DNA of 14,990 nucleotides from MGIIb-O3 sp046710875. GTDB lineage: Archaea > Thermoplasmatota > Poseidoniia > Poseidoniales > Thalassarchaeaceae. Where the stretch lies: contig JBKEHQ010000030.1 of NCBI GenBank assembly GCA_046710875.1, positions 1 through 14,990 of the forward strand, in the 5' to 3' direction. The notes under the pieces were generated by a model. That model was not told the origin of the DNA. It ran no database searches and saw only the letters and a list, made by a program, of their open reading frames with translations. A program made the translations under genes and the position numbers. The first letter of the stretch is position 1; each line of letters opens with the position of its first letter. This document shows positions 8,624-14,990 of the stretch, piece after piece.

Positions 8624-9937
8624 CTAATCAAGAAGATATGATTTAATTAGTTTTGATACTATCTCCCTATGGCTAGGGACAGTCATCACGTATACTGCCG
8701 ATTGGCTTACTTGACGACTCCTTAATGCCTCGGCAATTGGAGTATGTTCCCTTAGCCACCTGATTTTTCCATCATCTCCAATAATTTTAATGTCAACTTG
8801 GGACATCCTTGGTTCTGATAGCAGTAATTTTACACTCGGCATATCTATTAAAACATAACCAGGAAGTAATCCGGCACGAGTTGCAATTTCATCTTCAAAT
8901 GACCTTCTAATAGATGAATTTTGAGACATTTCAATCAATCTAGTAACTTGATGGTCTAATAACTCTTGACGGCGAAGACTAACGCAGACTTTCATTAATT
9001 GTCGATATTTGAAACGTTTTACTATATCTCTTGAATAATCATTTGCACTATTTAAAGCACCCCAAACTTCTGAATCTACATATCTTTGCATGTCAAGAGA
9101 ATCTGGGAGTGAGCCTAGGCTCCTCTCTACTGCGCTTGAAAGCATAACTTCAGTTACCCTAGTCACCCTATGAAAATATACTGAACTATACATAAGCCCT
9201 CGGGCAACTAGCATACCCTCCAATGAAGAAATACCGCCCTCATTAATTGCAATATCTCCCCCTTTTCTATCCATGCTAGATATGAGCCTATTGTGATCTA
9301 TGATGCCATGTTTAACTCCGGTAAAGTGTGAGTCTCTTAGTAAATAATCTATTTGATCGCAATCTACTGGCCCGTGAACTAAATGTGATAAAGTATTGTC
9401 AATACCTACGAAGTCCTCTTTTCCTTCAGTCCATGATAATAAAGATCTTTCAGTTCCGCCAGCATCAGGACCACGTATTAAATTAGCAATTTCATTTGGA
9501 ACTAAGTCATATAATTCTAAAATCTCTGGAATCATTATCCTATCTTCATTAGGCATTTCATCAGATCTTAAAACATCATATTCTCCCATAATGATACCTT
9601 CAGTTACGGACATATGATCCAAACCTCCTTGTTCATGAAGAATGTGTTCCAATGTGTGAGAATATGGGCCATGTCCCACATCATGTAACATTCCCGCGAC
9701 TTGAACTGTTAATTTTTCGTGTTCATCTAAATTTAATGAGTTTGCCATCATCCCGGCTACGTGAGATACTCCAAGAGAATGTTCAAAGCGTGTATGATGT
9801 GCTCCGGGGAAAACTAGGTGAGCAAGTCCTAATTGCTTAATATGACTAAGCTTATTCATCTCAGGAGTTTTGAGTAATTCTTCCCTTACACCAGAAATAT
9901 TGAATTGCCCATGAATTGTATCATTTATGATTTTCAC
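8624..9937 (-). CDS. HD-superfamily phosphohydrolase, SAMHD1/dGTPase-like (COG1078 type)
   Basis: Relatives are metal-dependent nucleotide (often dNTP) triphosphohydrolases; the exact substrate cannot be read from sequence. In 437 residues the HD set is complete: FPGAHHTRFEHSLGVSH at 43-59 (R50, H53), AGMLHDVGHGPYSH at 81-94 (the HD pair H85-D86), and VDCDQIDYLLRDSHFTGV at 191-208 with D194 in the place of the fourth metal ligand. The N-terminal IINDTIHGQF is also typical of this family. The C-terminal half (about 220-437) is helical and unassigned. The start is GTG 9937, preceded by GGAGGAG with a five-base spacer; the ATG one base upstream is followed directly by TGA. It is divergent from the RHH regulator, so a shared regulatory region is likely. 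A role in dNTP pool control is inference. Confidence 0.9.
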   Translation of the reverse strand: MKIINDTIHGQFNISGVREELLKTPEMNKLSHIKQLGLAHLVFPGAHHTRFEHSLGVSHVAGMMANSLNLDEHEKLTVQVAGMLHDVGHGPYSHTLEHILHEQGGLDHMSVTEGIIMGEYDVLRSDEMPNEDRIMIPEILELYDLVPNEIANLIRGPDAGGTERSLLSWTEGKEDFVGIDNTLSHLVHGPVDCDQIDYLLRDSHFTGVKHGIIDHNRLISSMDRKGGDIAINEGGISSLEGMLVARGLMYSSVYFHRVTRVTEVMLSSAVERSLGSLPDSLDMQRYVDSEVWGALNSANDYSRDIVKRFKYRQLMKVCVSLRRQELLDHQVTRLIEMSQNSSIRRSFEDEIATRAGLLPGYVLIDMPSVKLLLSEPRMSQVDIKIIGDDGKIRWLREHTPIAEALRSRQVSQSAVYVMTVPSHREIVSKLIKSYLLD

Positions 9938-9942
9938 ATATA

Positions 9943-9949
9943 CTCCTCC
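9943..9949 (-). promoter_or_regulatory. Shine-Dalgarno deciding the GTG start of the HD gene
   Basis: The minus strand reads GGAGGAG, five bases before GTG 9937. It is the strongest ribosome site in the window. Confidence 0.65.
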
Positions 9950-9978
9950 ATTATATCCGAAACAATACTCTCCTTTGA

Positions 9979-10013
9979 ATTAAACTATTAAAAATAAATA
10001 TTAAAGGATTAAA
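9979..10013. repeat. Two phased copies of ATTAAA-NN-ATTAAA, candidate operator
   Basis: A 14-base unit occurs at 9979-9992 (ATTAAACTATTAAA) and 10000-10013 (ATTAAAGGATTAAA), differing only in the central two bases. The copies start 21 bases apart, about two helical turns. The region lies between the HD gene and the RHH gene. An HD-gene TATA-like box (minus strand, 10012-10025, reading TTTATATTTTT) abuts it, so a bound protein would sit over that gene's likely start of transcription. AT-richness makes chance a real alternative. Confidence 0.35.
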
Positions 10014-10047
10014 AAATATAAAATTGTAATTCATTTGTCTTTCAATT

Positions 10048-10071
10048 GCATTATATTTATATGCTTAATGC
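10048..10071 (+). promoter_or_regulatory. RHH-gene promoter: TATA box flanked by inverted repeat
   Basis: The TATA box TTTATAT at 10056-10062 is centred 28 bases before ATG 10087. No Shine-Dalgarno precedes that ATG, so a leaderless transcript is likely. Perfect six-base arms GCATTA (10048-10053) and TAATGC (10066-10071) flank the box, a layout suited to an autorepressor. Confidence 0.45.
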
Positions 10072-10086
10072 TATCTCGAAGATACA

Positions 10087-10470
10087 ATGAAGAGTCCGAG
10101 ATTAGCCGGTAACAGTCCCATGGTATCACTTAGAATACCTGAAGACTATCTTTTGGAATTGGATCAAAGAATTGGTTTAGATGGATCAAGGAATAGATCA
10201 GATGTAATAAGAGATGCAGTTAGAAAATTTATTTCATCTCCACTTTCAACAATAAATGAAAAGGTAGAAGTTAATTTAGGGCCAGATCTTACGATTAGGA
10301 TGATGAATTATTGTGATTTACATTCAGATTCTCCCGAAAATGTATTGAAGCAGGGAGCAAAGGAATATATTCGTAAAGATACTTTAGATGGAATGACGAT
10401 AGACAATATACTTTCAGCACGAATGGAGGAAGTTCGTGCTCATTATAATAATGATTCGAATGCTCAATAA
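10087..10470 (+). CDS. Ribbon-helix-helix (CopG/Arc-like) regulator with two RHH-like units
   Basis: A probable DNA-binding transcription regulator of 127 residues. The first RHH unit at about 12-50 is clear: strand MVSLRIP, helix EDYLLELDQRI, turn with GSRNRSD, helix VIRDAVRKFI. Residues about 59-97 repeat the same pattern (strand KVEVNLG, helix PDLTIRMMNYCDLH, turn SDSPEN, helix VLKQGAKEYIRK), so a second, diverged RHH unit is likely. The tail 98-127 is polar and ends in DSNAQ. No NikR-type metal/ACT domain and no toxin partner are visible, so an ordinary antitoxin role is not supported. ATG 10087 has no ribosome site but a well-placed TATA box, consistent with a leaderless message. The next gene starts 13 bases after the stop, so the two are probably one operon. 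Repeats upstream suggest autoregulation and control of the divergent HD gene (inference). Confidence 0.85.
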   Translation: MKSPRLAGNSPMVSLRIPEDYLLELDQRIGLDGSRNRSDVIRDAVRKFISSPLSTINEKVEVNLGPDLTIRMMNYCDLHSDSPENVLKQGAKEYIRKDTLDGMTIDNILSARMEEVRAHYNNDSNAQ

Positions 10471-10473
10471 ATA

Positions 10474-10479
10474 GGTGAG
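10474..10479 (+). promoter_or_regulatory. Shine-Dalgarno deciding the start of the 75-residue gene
   Basis: GGTGAG lies four bases before ATG 10484. It overlaps an in-frame GTG at 10475, which is therefore unlikely to be the start. Confidence 0.55.
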
Positions 10480-10483
10480 AGAA

Positions 10484-10711
10484 ATGAGTAAAGATGGGAT
10501 GCACAAAAAAAATGCGGGGGAGCGAAGGGGACGCTCCCTCGCCAAAAATCACATAAATGGAATTAAGCCAATGATTGGACTTAGAGGAGTAGTCAAAAGA
10601 GCAAAATTATCTAATGCTGTTGGTTATGATGCAAAGGAAGCACCACGAATTACTCGTGGGATTGTCGCAGATAATAAATATGGAATTAGTTTTGGCAATA
10701 AGTACAGATAA
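10484..10711 (+). CDS. Small, very basic protein, family not recognised
   Basis: The gene encodes 75 residues with about 18 Lys/Arg against about 5 Asp/Glu, so the pI is very high, as in ribosome-associated or nucleic-acid-binding proteins. Notable stretches are HKKNAGERRGRSLAK at 7-21, GLRGVVKRAKLSNAVGYDAK and APRITRGIVADNKYG, with a C-terminal NKYR. There is no signal peptide, membrane helix or cysteine. The two central Arg-Gly steps and the conserved-looking short loops suggest a folded RNA-binding protein rather than a spurious frame, but this is inference. It is co-directional with the RHH gene and 13 bases downstream of that gene's stop, with its own GGTGAG. A hairpin with T-tracts follows the stop, so these two genes probably make a complete transcription unit. 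Confidence 0.75.
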   Translation: MSKDGMHKKNAGERRGRSLAKNHINGIKPMIGLRGVVKRAKLSNAVGYDAKEAPRITRGIVADNKYGISFGNKYR

Positions 10712-10718
10712 AATAATC

Positions 10719-10769
10719 ATTTATCTATTGCTACAATTGATAAATAATATTAAATTTTTAAATTTTTTA
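10719..10769 (+). terminator. Hairpin followed by T-tracts
   Basis: A 12-base stem with one T-T mismatch and a three-base loop (CTA) spans 10719-10745, starting eight bases after the stop of the 75-residue gene. T5 and T6 runs follow at about 10755-10768. T-tracts are the main archaeal termination signal. The last T-run also overlaps the helicase TATA box. Confidence 0.5.
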
Positions 10770-10772
10770 TAC
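10763..10772 (+). promoter_or_regulatory. Candidate TATA box for the helicase operon
   Basis: TTTTTTATAC predicts initiation near 10795, giving a leader of about 40 bases before ATG 10839 that contains the GGTGAGGAGG ribosome site. Confidence 0.4.
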
Positions 10773-10826
10773 TTTCATTAAAGGCCAATCTTATTGGTCG
10801 TTCTATTACCAGCATCAAAAAAGATG

Positions 10827-10836
10827 GGTGAGGAGG
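10827..10836 (+). promoter_or_regulatory. Shine-Dalgarno deciding the helicase start
   Basis: An extended GGTGAGGAGG-type purine site precedes ATG 10839. The in-frame TTG 10794 and ATG 10824 lie upstream of or overlap it, so ATG 10839 is preferred. Confidence 0.55.
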
Positions 10837-10838
10837 AA

Positions 10839-12872
10839 ATGTCAATCAATATGAAATTTTTTGCCCATGATACCCTTAGACCTTCACAAAAGGAGATGCT
10901 AGAAGATGGCATAAATACATTAAGAGAAAATGGTTTTTTGCTAGCCGCAGCTCCAACTGGAATAGGAAAAACGGCTGCATCATTGGCTGCTGCATTAAAA
11001 ATTTCATACGATTCGGATAATGGAAAAAAAATACTTTTTTTAACAGGCCGGCAATCCCAACACAAAATTGTAGTTGATACTGTAAAGTCTTTAAATGAAC
11101 GTGAAATTTCGACTATACCTGACATAAAGTTAGTAGATATAATTGGAAGAGAAGGAATGTGTAAAAATATTCAACCACTAACAGGTGAGTGTTCTTGTGA
11201 AGTAAATATAGAAGAAGGTTCTAGAAAATCTAGAAGGATAAGGTTAGCAAATAGGATTTTAGAAAGTCCAATGCATGTAGAGGAAATTATAGAATTAGCA
11301 GAAAAGGTTGAATCATGCCCTTGGGCTGCTGCAAGATTTGCGGCCAAAGGAGCTAGAGTCATAGTCTGTGATTATAATCATGTATTTATTGAAAATGTAA
11401 TGGAATTATCTCTTCCGGCGATGGGAGTTGAATTAGAAAATACCATATTAATTGTTGATGAAGCACATAATTTACCAGATAGAATAAGGAATGGCCTAGA
11501 GAGAATCGTCGAACATAGGACATTTGAAGACGCATATAGCGAATTAGAAGAATTCTTAGGTAATAAAGAGAATAAATTAAAACAAATAGAAGTAGATAAT
11601 CCATATGGAAATAAGGAAATTGAAGATATAAGGAGTACTACAAATCAATTGAATAAACTAAGAAAAGAGATGAAAAAATGGTTTAACTCTAAAGAAGACT
11701 TATTAAAAGATGAAAAGGATATGAAAATTGAAACTGGTGATTTTTTGGGAGAAATTAATTCTATTTTAATGGAATCTTTGGAGTTTAAAGATAATAATAA
11801 TTTTGCCGTACTTAGGAAAATGATAAATCAATTATCAATAGTTAAAGTTGAAAATGATGATTCAATAGACTCAGAAGGAGATGAAACCACGGCATGTTCA
11901 AGACTTGGGGAAATGTTAGAGACTTGTTTAGAATACATGAATAGTTCAGCATTGGCTCTTGTCATAGATAAAATAGGTGAGAGAGAGAAAATAATAGTTC
12001 GAAGTTTTTTATTGGATCCAGGAGTAGTAAGTGGACCATTATTTGAAAAAACGAGTGGGTCAATAATTATGTCAGGTACACTTTATCCTCCTGGGATGTA
12101 TTCAGATATCTTACAAATTCCTGATGATAGAAAAGTTATTGCAAAAGAATATAAATCAGACTTTTTGTCAAATAGGAGGCCAATTTTAATTGCAAGGGAT
12201 GTCACTACAAAATTTACAGACAGAGGAATGAATAATTCTCACAATATAAGGATGCACATTAAATCAGTATTAGATAATACAAATGGGAATATAGCATTAT
12301 TTTTTCCTAGCTATATGATGTTGGATAATATCGTTAATCATGAGGGTTCTTCTTGGATTCCATGGTCTATAACTCACCATATTATCGAGAGGAGAATGAT
12401 GTCCAAAGGAGAGGTTGGAAAAAAGGTAAATAAATTACATGAAAGTAGAAAAAAGGGAGAAAGATGTATACTTATAGGAGTATTGGGGGGAAAATTCTCA
12501 GAAGGAGTAGATTATCCTGAAAATATATTGGATGCAGTTATTTGTGTTGGCCTCCCTCTTGCCCCTCCAAGTGCAAGGCAAAATGCATTAAAGTCATATT
12601 ATGAAAAAAGGTTTGGAAATATCTTGGCATGGCGTTATTCTAGCTCTCAGCCAGCAGTTAATAGCCTGATGCAAGCAATCGGCAGGCCAATTAGGAAAGG
12701 AGAAGATAGGGCACTTGTAGTACTATTAGAAAACAGATTACTTAACAGAAATTATAAAATATGTATGCCTAGTTCGTTACAAATAAGGCAAACTAGCAAT
12801 TATCTAAGAACTGAAAAATTTACAAAGTCATTTTTTGAGCATTTTCCAGAACCTGCAATTAAGAAATATTGA
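10839..12872 (+). CDS. XPD/Rad3-like superfamily 2 DNA helicase with predicted iron-sulphur cluster
   Basis: An ATP-dependent 5'-3' DNA helicase of the XPD/DinG/Rad3 group, expected to act in DNA repair. From ATG 10839 it has 677 residues. It begins with a Q-like segment (FFAHDTLRPSQKEML) and Walker A APTGIGKTAAS at 38-48. Four cysteines in the iron-sulphur region follow: C108 (GREGMC), C118 and C120 (GECSC), C160 (ESCPW). Next come the DEAH box VDEAHNLPDR at 206-215, a Lys/Glu-rich arch-like insertion at about 235-345, SGTLYPPGM at 412-420, GGKFSEGVDYP at 550-560, GLPLAPPSARQ at 571-581, and motif VI QAIGRPIRKGEDRALVV at 612-628. The helicase core looks intact. Known XPD clusters show C-x2-C where this has C-x-C, and a longer gap to the last Cys. 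An unknown gene follows within 11 bases. Which XPD/DinG subgroup it belongs to cannot be settled here. Confidence 0.93.
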   Translation: MSINMKFFAHDTLRPSQKEMLEDGINTLRENGFLLAAAPTGIGKTAASLAAALKISYDSDNGKKILFLTGRQSQHKIVVDTVKSLNEREISTIPDIKLVDIIGREGMCKNIQPLTGECSCEVNIEEGSRKSRRIRLANRILESPMHVEEIIELAEKVESCPWAAARFAAKGARVIVCDYNHVFIENVMELSLPAMGVELENTILIVDEAHNLPDRIRNGLERIVEHRTFEDAYSELEEFLGNKENKLKQIEVDNPYGNKEIEDIRSTTNQLNKLRKEMKKWFNSKEDLLKDEKDMKIETGDFLGEINSILMESLEFKDNNNFAVLRKMINQLSIVKVENDDSIDSEGDETTACSRLGEMLETCLEYMNSSALALVIDKIGEREKIIVRSFLLDPGVVSGPLFEKTSGSIIMSGTLYPPGMYSDILQIPDDRKVIAKEYKSDFLSNRRPILIARDVTTKFTDRGMNNSHNIRMHIKSVLDNTNGNIALFFPSYMMLDNIVNHEGSSWIPWSITHHIIERRMMSKGEVGKKVNKLHESRKKGERCILIGVLGGKFSEGVDYPENILDAVICVGLPLAPPSARQNALKSYYEKRFGNILAWRYSSSQPAVNSLMQAIGRPIRKGEDRALVVLLENRLLNRNYKICMPSSLQIRQTSNYLRTEKFTKSFFEHFPEPAIKKY

Positions 12873-12883
12873 ACAATGAGTTA

Positions 12884-13378
12884 ATGCACGTTGAACCTGT
12901 GGGTCAAGTTGATAACATGGATTGGGAAAGGCTGGAAATATCAATTTTAGAATCAGAACAAGATGGATATGGCACGGTTAGTAATGAAGATTTTGGATTA
13001 GATATCAACGCAGAAAAAATGCATGATTCATTTCTAAATGGATTAACTCATTTAAATGATGTTAGATCTAGCCATAATGAAATGATATTAAAATTATCAG
13101 ATTCAATGGAAGACGAGAAAGTATCTTTAAAAGAAATACGTAATTTGAGTATTTTTAAGGATTTTTCAAAATCCATAGAATTTAAATCTAATTTTTTAAT
13201 TCCTTTAGAATCGAATTCTCCAAGGGATATAATCGTTGAAATTAACAAAAACCGTACCCATCTAAGAATTATTGTACCGAATACATTCGGAGGTAATGTT
13301 GAGGAATTCTTGATCAATGATAGCATAAAAATTAGTAAAGGAGTTTGGTCCCAAGGTACTTTAGAATTGAGTAATTAG
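12884..13378 (+). CDS. Uncharacterised acidic protein downstream of the helicase
   Basis: I recognise no family. From ATG 12884 it has 164 residues. An alternative TTG start at 12869 would overlap the helicase stop (TTGA) and add MNNEL; no ribosome site clearly decides between them. The N-terminal 40 residues are acidic and probably disordered (LESEQDGYGTVSNEDFG). A helical middle (about 42-95) follows, and then a beta-rich end (about 98-162: NFLIPLES, DIIVEI, THLRIIVP, EFLINDSIKI, GTLELSN) loosely like a p23/Hsp20 (CS) sandwich, which is a weak impression. There is no signal peptide, membrane helix or cysteine, so it is cytosolic. Tight coupling to the helicase suggests a partner or regulator (inference). 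It ends seven bases from the convergent surface-protein gene. Confidence 0.75.
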   Translation: MHVEPVGQVDNMDWERLEISILESEQDGYGTVSNEDFGLDINAEKMHDSFLNGLTHLNDVRSSHNEMILKLSDSMEDEKVSLKEIRNLSIFKDFSKSIEFKSNFLIPLESNSPRDIIVEINKNRTHLRIIVPNTFGGNVEEFLINDSIKISKGVWSQGTLELSN

Positions 13379-13385
13379 GTATCGA

Positions 13386-14990
13386 TTACTTAATATCTGA
13401 AATTATTTCATTTTCCCTATTTGGTATTTCCTCAAGAGAGTTGATTTCATCTACTACAGAGGTCAGTGCAAGTGTTGCATTACTTCGATGATTTTCACCC
13501 AAAATATGGCTTGAATATCTGGCTTCTTCGAAAATACGATCTAATGCAATTAGAGATTCTTCGCGTATTTCAGGTAAAGCAGTTCTAATAGCTAATTCAA
13601 ATTCCCTAACAGTCTCAAACCCCCTCCTTAAAAATCCTCTTTGCATTAGTACTTCACAAAGATTTTGATAACAGATAAAAATTGAAGAACGTACTTCATC
13701 ACCTGCGGCTAAAAGTTCTGACGCGTAACTAAAAATATTTGCAATTTCCGATAATTGAGATTTTTTACGCCGTCCGTATAATATGAAGGAAGTTGTCAGT
13801 AGAGATACAATCAATATAGAACCTATTATTAACATAAATGGGCCCAAAATATTTTCAGAATCTGATTCTTCATAAATAATTTCCATGTTCCCTTGTAATG
13901 CTAAGTTAGATAGACTGATTGGATCAACAAATATTGAATTAGAACTAATTTGTACATTTAAATCTCCCCAAATTAATTTGTCCGATAGGGGAGGTAATGG
14001 CGAAAGAGCCTTAAATTCAAAGTTAAATCTTCCATTTTCATCAGTTAGTTTTGTAGATGAAAAATGAGTTGTTGAACCATTTAATAATAAAGCAGACATG
14101 GAGACTCCGGGCAACATTTCGCCCGTATCATTAGCCGTTAGATTCACAGAACCTTGCAAAATCCTCTGACCATTAACTAGGTCGAGGTCAGAGAAAACAA
14201 AGTCTATTTGGACAAGTACCAAGACATCAATTTCTATAGATGCACCATTTAGATATCTATTTTCATCAGATTCAATAATTAATTCAAGAGTATTTATTCC
14301 TGGTAACATAAACTGTCGCGCGGTAGAAATAATTTGAAAATTTAATGTTCCAGAGTTGGCCCAAGGATCAGATTTAAGTGGTAAATTACTATTTTCCCAA
14401 AAAAGATTTATTGATAAATTCTCGAATATACTGAATTGCCCACCTATTTCTCTAGCAAAGCCCTGAATTTTAATAGGCTGATTACTTGAACTTCGTACTA
14501 TAGTATGAGTAATTGGTAAGATTTCTATTTGAATATCAGAATTAACAAATGTAGTAATATTTGTATTTGTTGCGAGATAAAATAACTCACCAACAAATGA
14601 AAATTTGAAATCATGCATTCCTCGAGAAATTTGATATCCAAGAGTATGATTATAATTGAACGTCCCATCGTCATTTGATGTAATAGTGGAAATCTCAATA
14701 CCATCCAGAAGTACTAATATATTTCTTCCTTGGAGTCCAATTTGAAATTGAGTATCATCTTCATAAAGTCTGCCTGTGAAGTCCCAGTTGTCTCCTCTAG
14801 TTGCATATTGAGAACCTAATGATAATGAAATTTTAGTATGATATGCTACGGTAAGATTGGTATCAAAATTTCCTTGACGGTGGTAACCTTGTTCTGGGCT
14901 TAATACCGTGAATGTATGATTTCCAATTTCTAAAGTTTCAGGAATAATATAGTCATAATACCAATATCCTTCGTTAGTAGATGTAGTTAT
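13386..14990 (-). CDS. C-terminal part of a large surface protein: Ig-like/carboxypeptidase-regulatory-like repeats, membrane helix, cytoplasmic DUF4129 (5' end cut by window edge)
   Basis: The frame has no stop from the right edge to 13386, giving 534 visible residues; the ATG at 14618 is internal because the reading continues upstream with the same repeat style. The outer part holds several beta-sandwich repeats of about 85-100 residues (GRNILVLLDGIEISTITSNDDGTFNYNHTL, then a similar GVSMSALLLNGS...TDENGRFNFEF unit) with sequons such as NHT, NIT and NLT. One membrane helix (visible residues about 382-405; 13776-13847) is followed by basic YGRRKK. The inner part, visible residues about 420-496, matches DUF4129: RSSIFICYQNL, then VLMQRGFLRRGFETVREFE, then ALDRIFEEARYSSH. 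DUF4129 is often the C-terminus of TgpA-like transglutaminase membrane proteins. No transglutaminase domain is visible, and it may lie beyond the edge. Confidence 0.85.
   Translation of the reverse strand: MTTSTNEGYWYYDYIIPETLEIGNHTFTVLSPEQGYHRQGNFDTNLTVAYHTKISLSLGSQYATRGDNWDFTGRLYEDDTQFQIGLQGRNILVLLDGIEISTITSNDDGTFNYNHTLGYQISRGMHDFKFSFVGELFYLATNTNITTFVNSDIQIEILPITHTIVRSSSNQPIKIQGFAREIGGQFSIFENLSINLFWENSNLPLKSDPWANSGTLNFQIISTARQFMLPGINTLELIIESDENRYLNGASIEIDVLVLVQIDFVFSDLDLVNGQRILQGSVNLTANDTGEMLPGVSMSALLLNGSTTHFSSTKLTDENGRFNFEFKALSPLPPLSDKLIWGDLNVQISSNSIFVDPISLSNLALQGNMEIIYEESDSENILGPFMLIIGSILIVSLLTTSFILYGRRKKSQLSEIANIFSYASELLAAGDEVRSSIFICYQNLCEVLMQRGFLRRGFETVREFELAIRTALPEIREESLIALDRIFEEARYSSHILGENHRSNATLALTSVVDEINSLEEIPNRENEIISDIK

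Noticed and set aside
10295..10552. Minus-strand open frame over the RHH/75-residue junction
   Set aside because: It overlaps two better supported plus-strand genes and has no recognisable motif or start signal.
10087..10711. RHH gene plus small basic gene as a toxin-antitoxin pair
   Set aside because: The small protein has no toxin motif (RelE, PIN, MazF, HicA or similar), and the second RHH unit and gene order do not point to a known type II system.
10778..11125. Minus-strand open frame of 115 codons
   Set aside because: It is antisense to the Walker A region of the helicase.
1..14990. tRNA, rRNA, CRISPR array, insertion sequence or attachment site
   Set aside because: No cloverleaf-like sequence, repeated spacer array, transposase motif or long terminal repeat was seen when reading the gaps. 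Almost all sequence is accounted for by genes.

Overview
The window looks like a piece of chromosome from an uncultured, AT-rich euryarchaeon, most likely a marine planktonic lineage such as Marine Group II/III (Poseidoniia and relatives). Archaeal identity rests on a CarS-type CDP-archaeol synthase, an AglB/STT3 oligosaccharyltransferase, an XPD-like helicase, TATA-type promoter boxes and Shine-Dalgarno sequences of the GGTGAT/GGAGG kind. The lineage is an inference from AT-richness (about one third G+C by eye) and from the surface-protein style. I see no tRNA, rRNA, CRISPR array, transposase or phage gene, and no stretch over 300 bases lacks a gene.

Layout, left to right. (1) Positions 1-5353, all on the minus strand: aglB (its 3' end is cut by the left edge), purD and carS. 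These cover protein N-glycosylation, purine synthesis and archaeal lipid synthesis. (2) Divergent from carS, 5445-7130 on the plus strand is a secreted, membrane-anchored cell-surface protein rich in N-glycosylation sequons, so a plausible AglB substrate. (3) Convergent to it, 7151-9937 on the minus strand holds a bacterial-type NADP glutamate dehydrogenase and a SAMHD1/dGTPase-like HD phosphohydrolase. (4) A 149-base AT-rich divergent region (9938-10086) carries repeats that could be operators. It leads into a plus-strand pair, a tandem ribbon-helix-helix regulator and a 75-residue very basic protein, which ends in a hairpin plus T-tracts. (5) 10839-13378 on the plus strand is an XPD-family iron-sulphur helicase followed at once by an unknown 164-residue protein. 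(6) Convergent to these, 13386 to the right edge on the minus strand is the C-terminal part of a large surface protein with Ig-like repeats, one membrane helix and a cytoplasmic DUF4129 domain.

Most genes are housekeeping. The points most worth a second look are an apparent extra N-terminal membrane domain of roughly 330 residues on the oligosaccharyltransferase; the two-RHH regulator with phased repeats in the promoter region it shares with the HD phosphohydrolase; the unusual C-x-C spacing in the helicase iron-sulphur region; and two unrecognised small proteins tied to the regulator and to the helicase. I did not find a clearly new multi-gene defence or mobile system.
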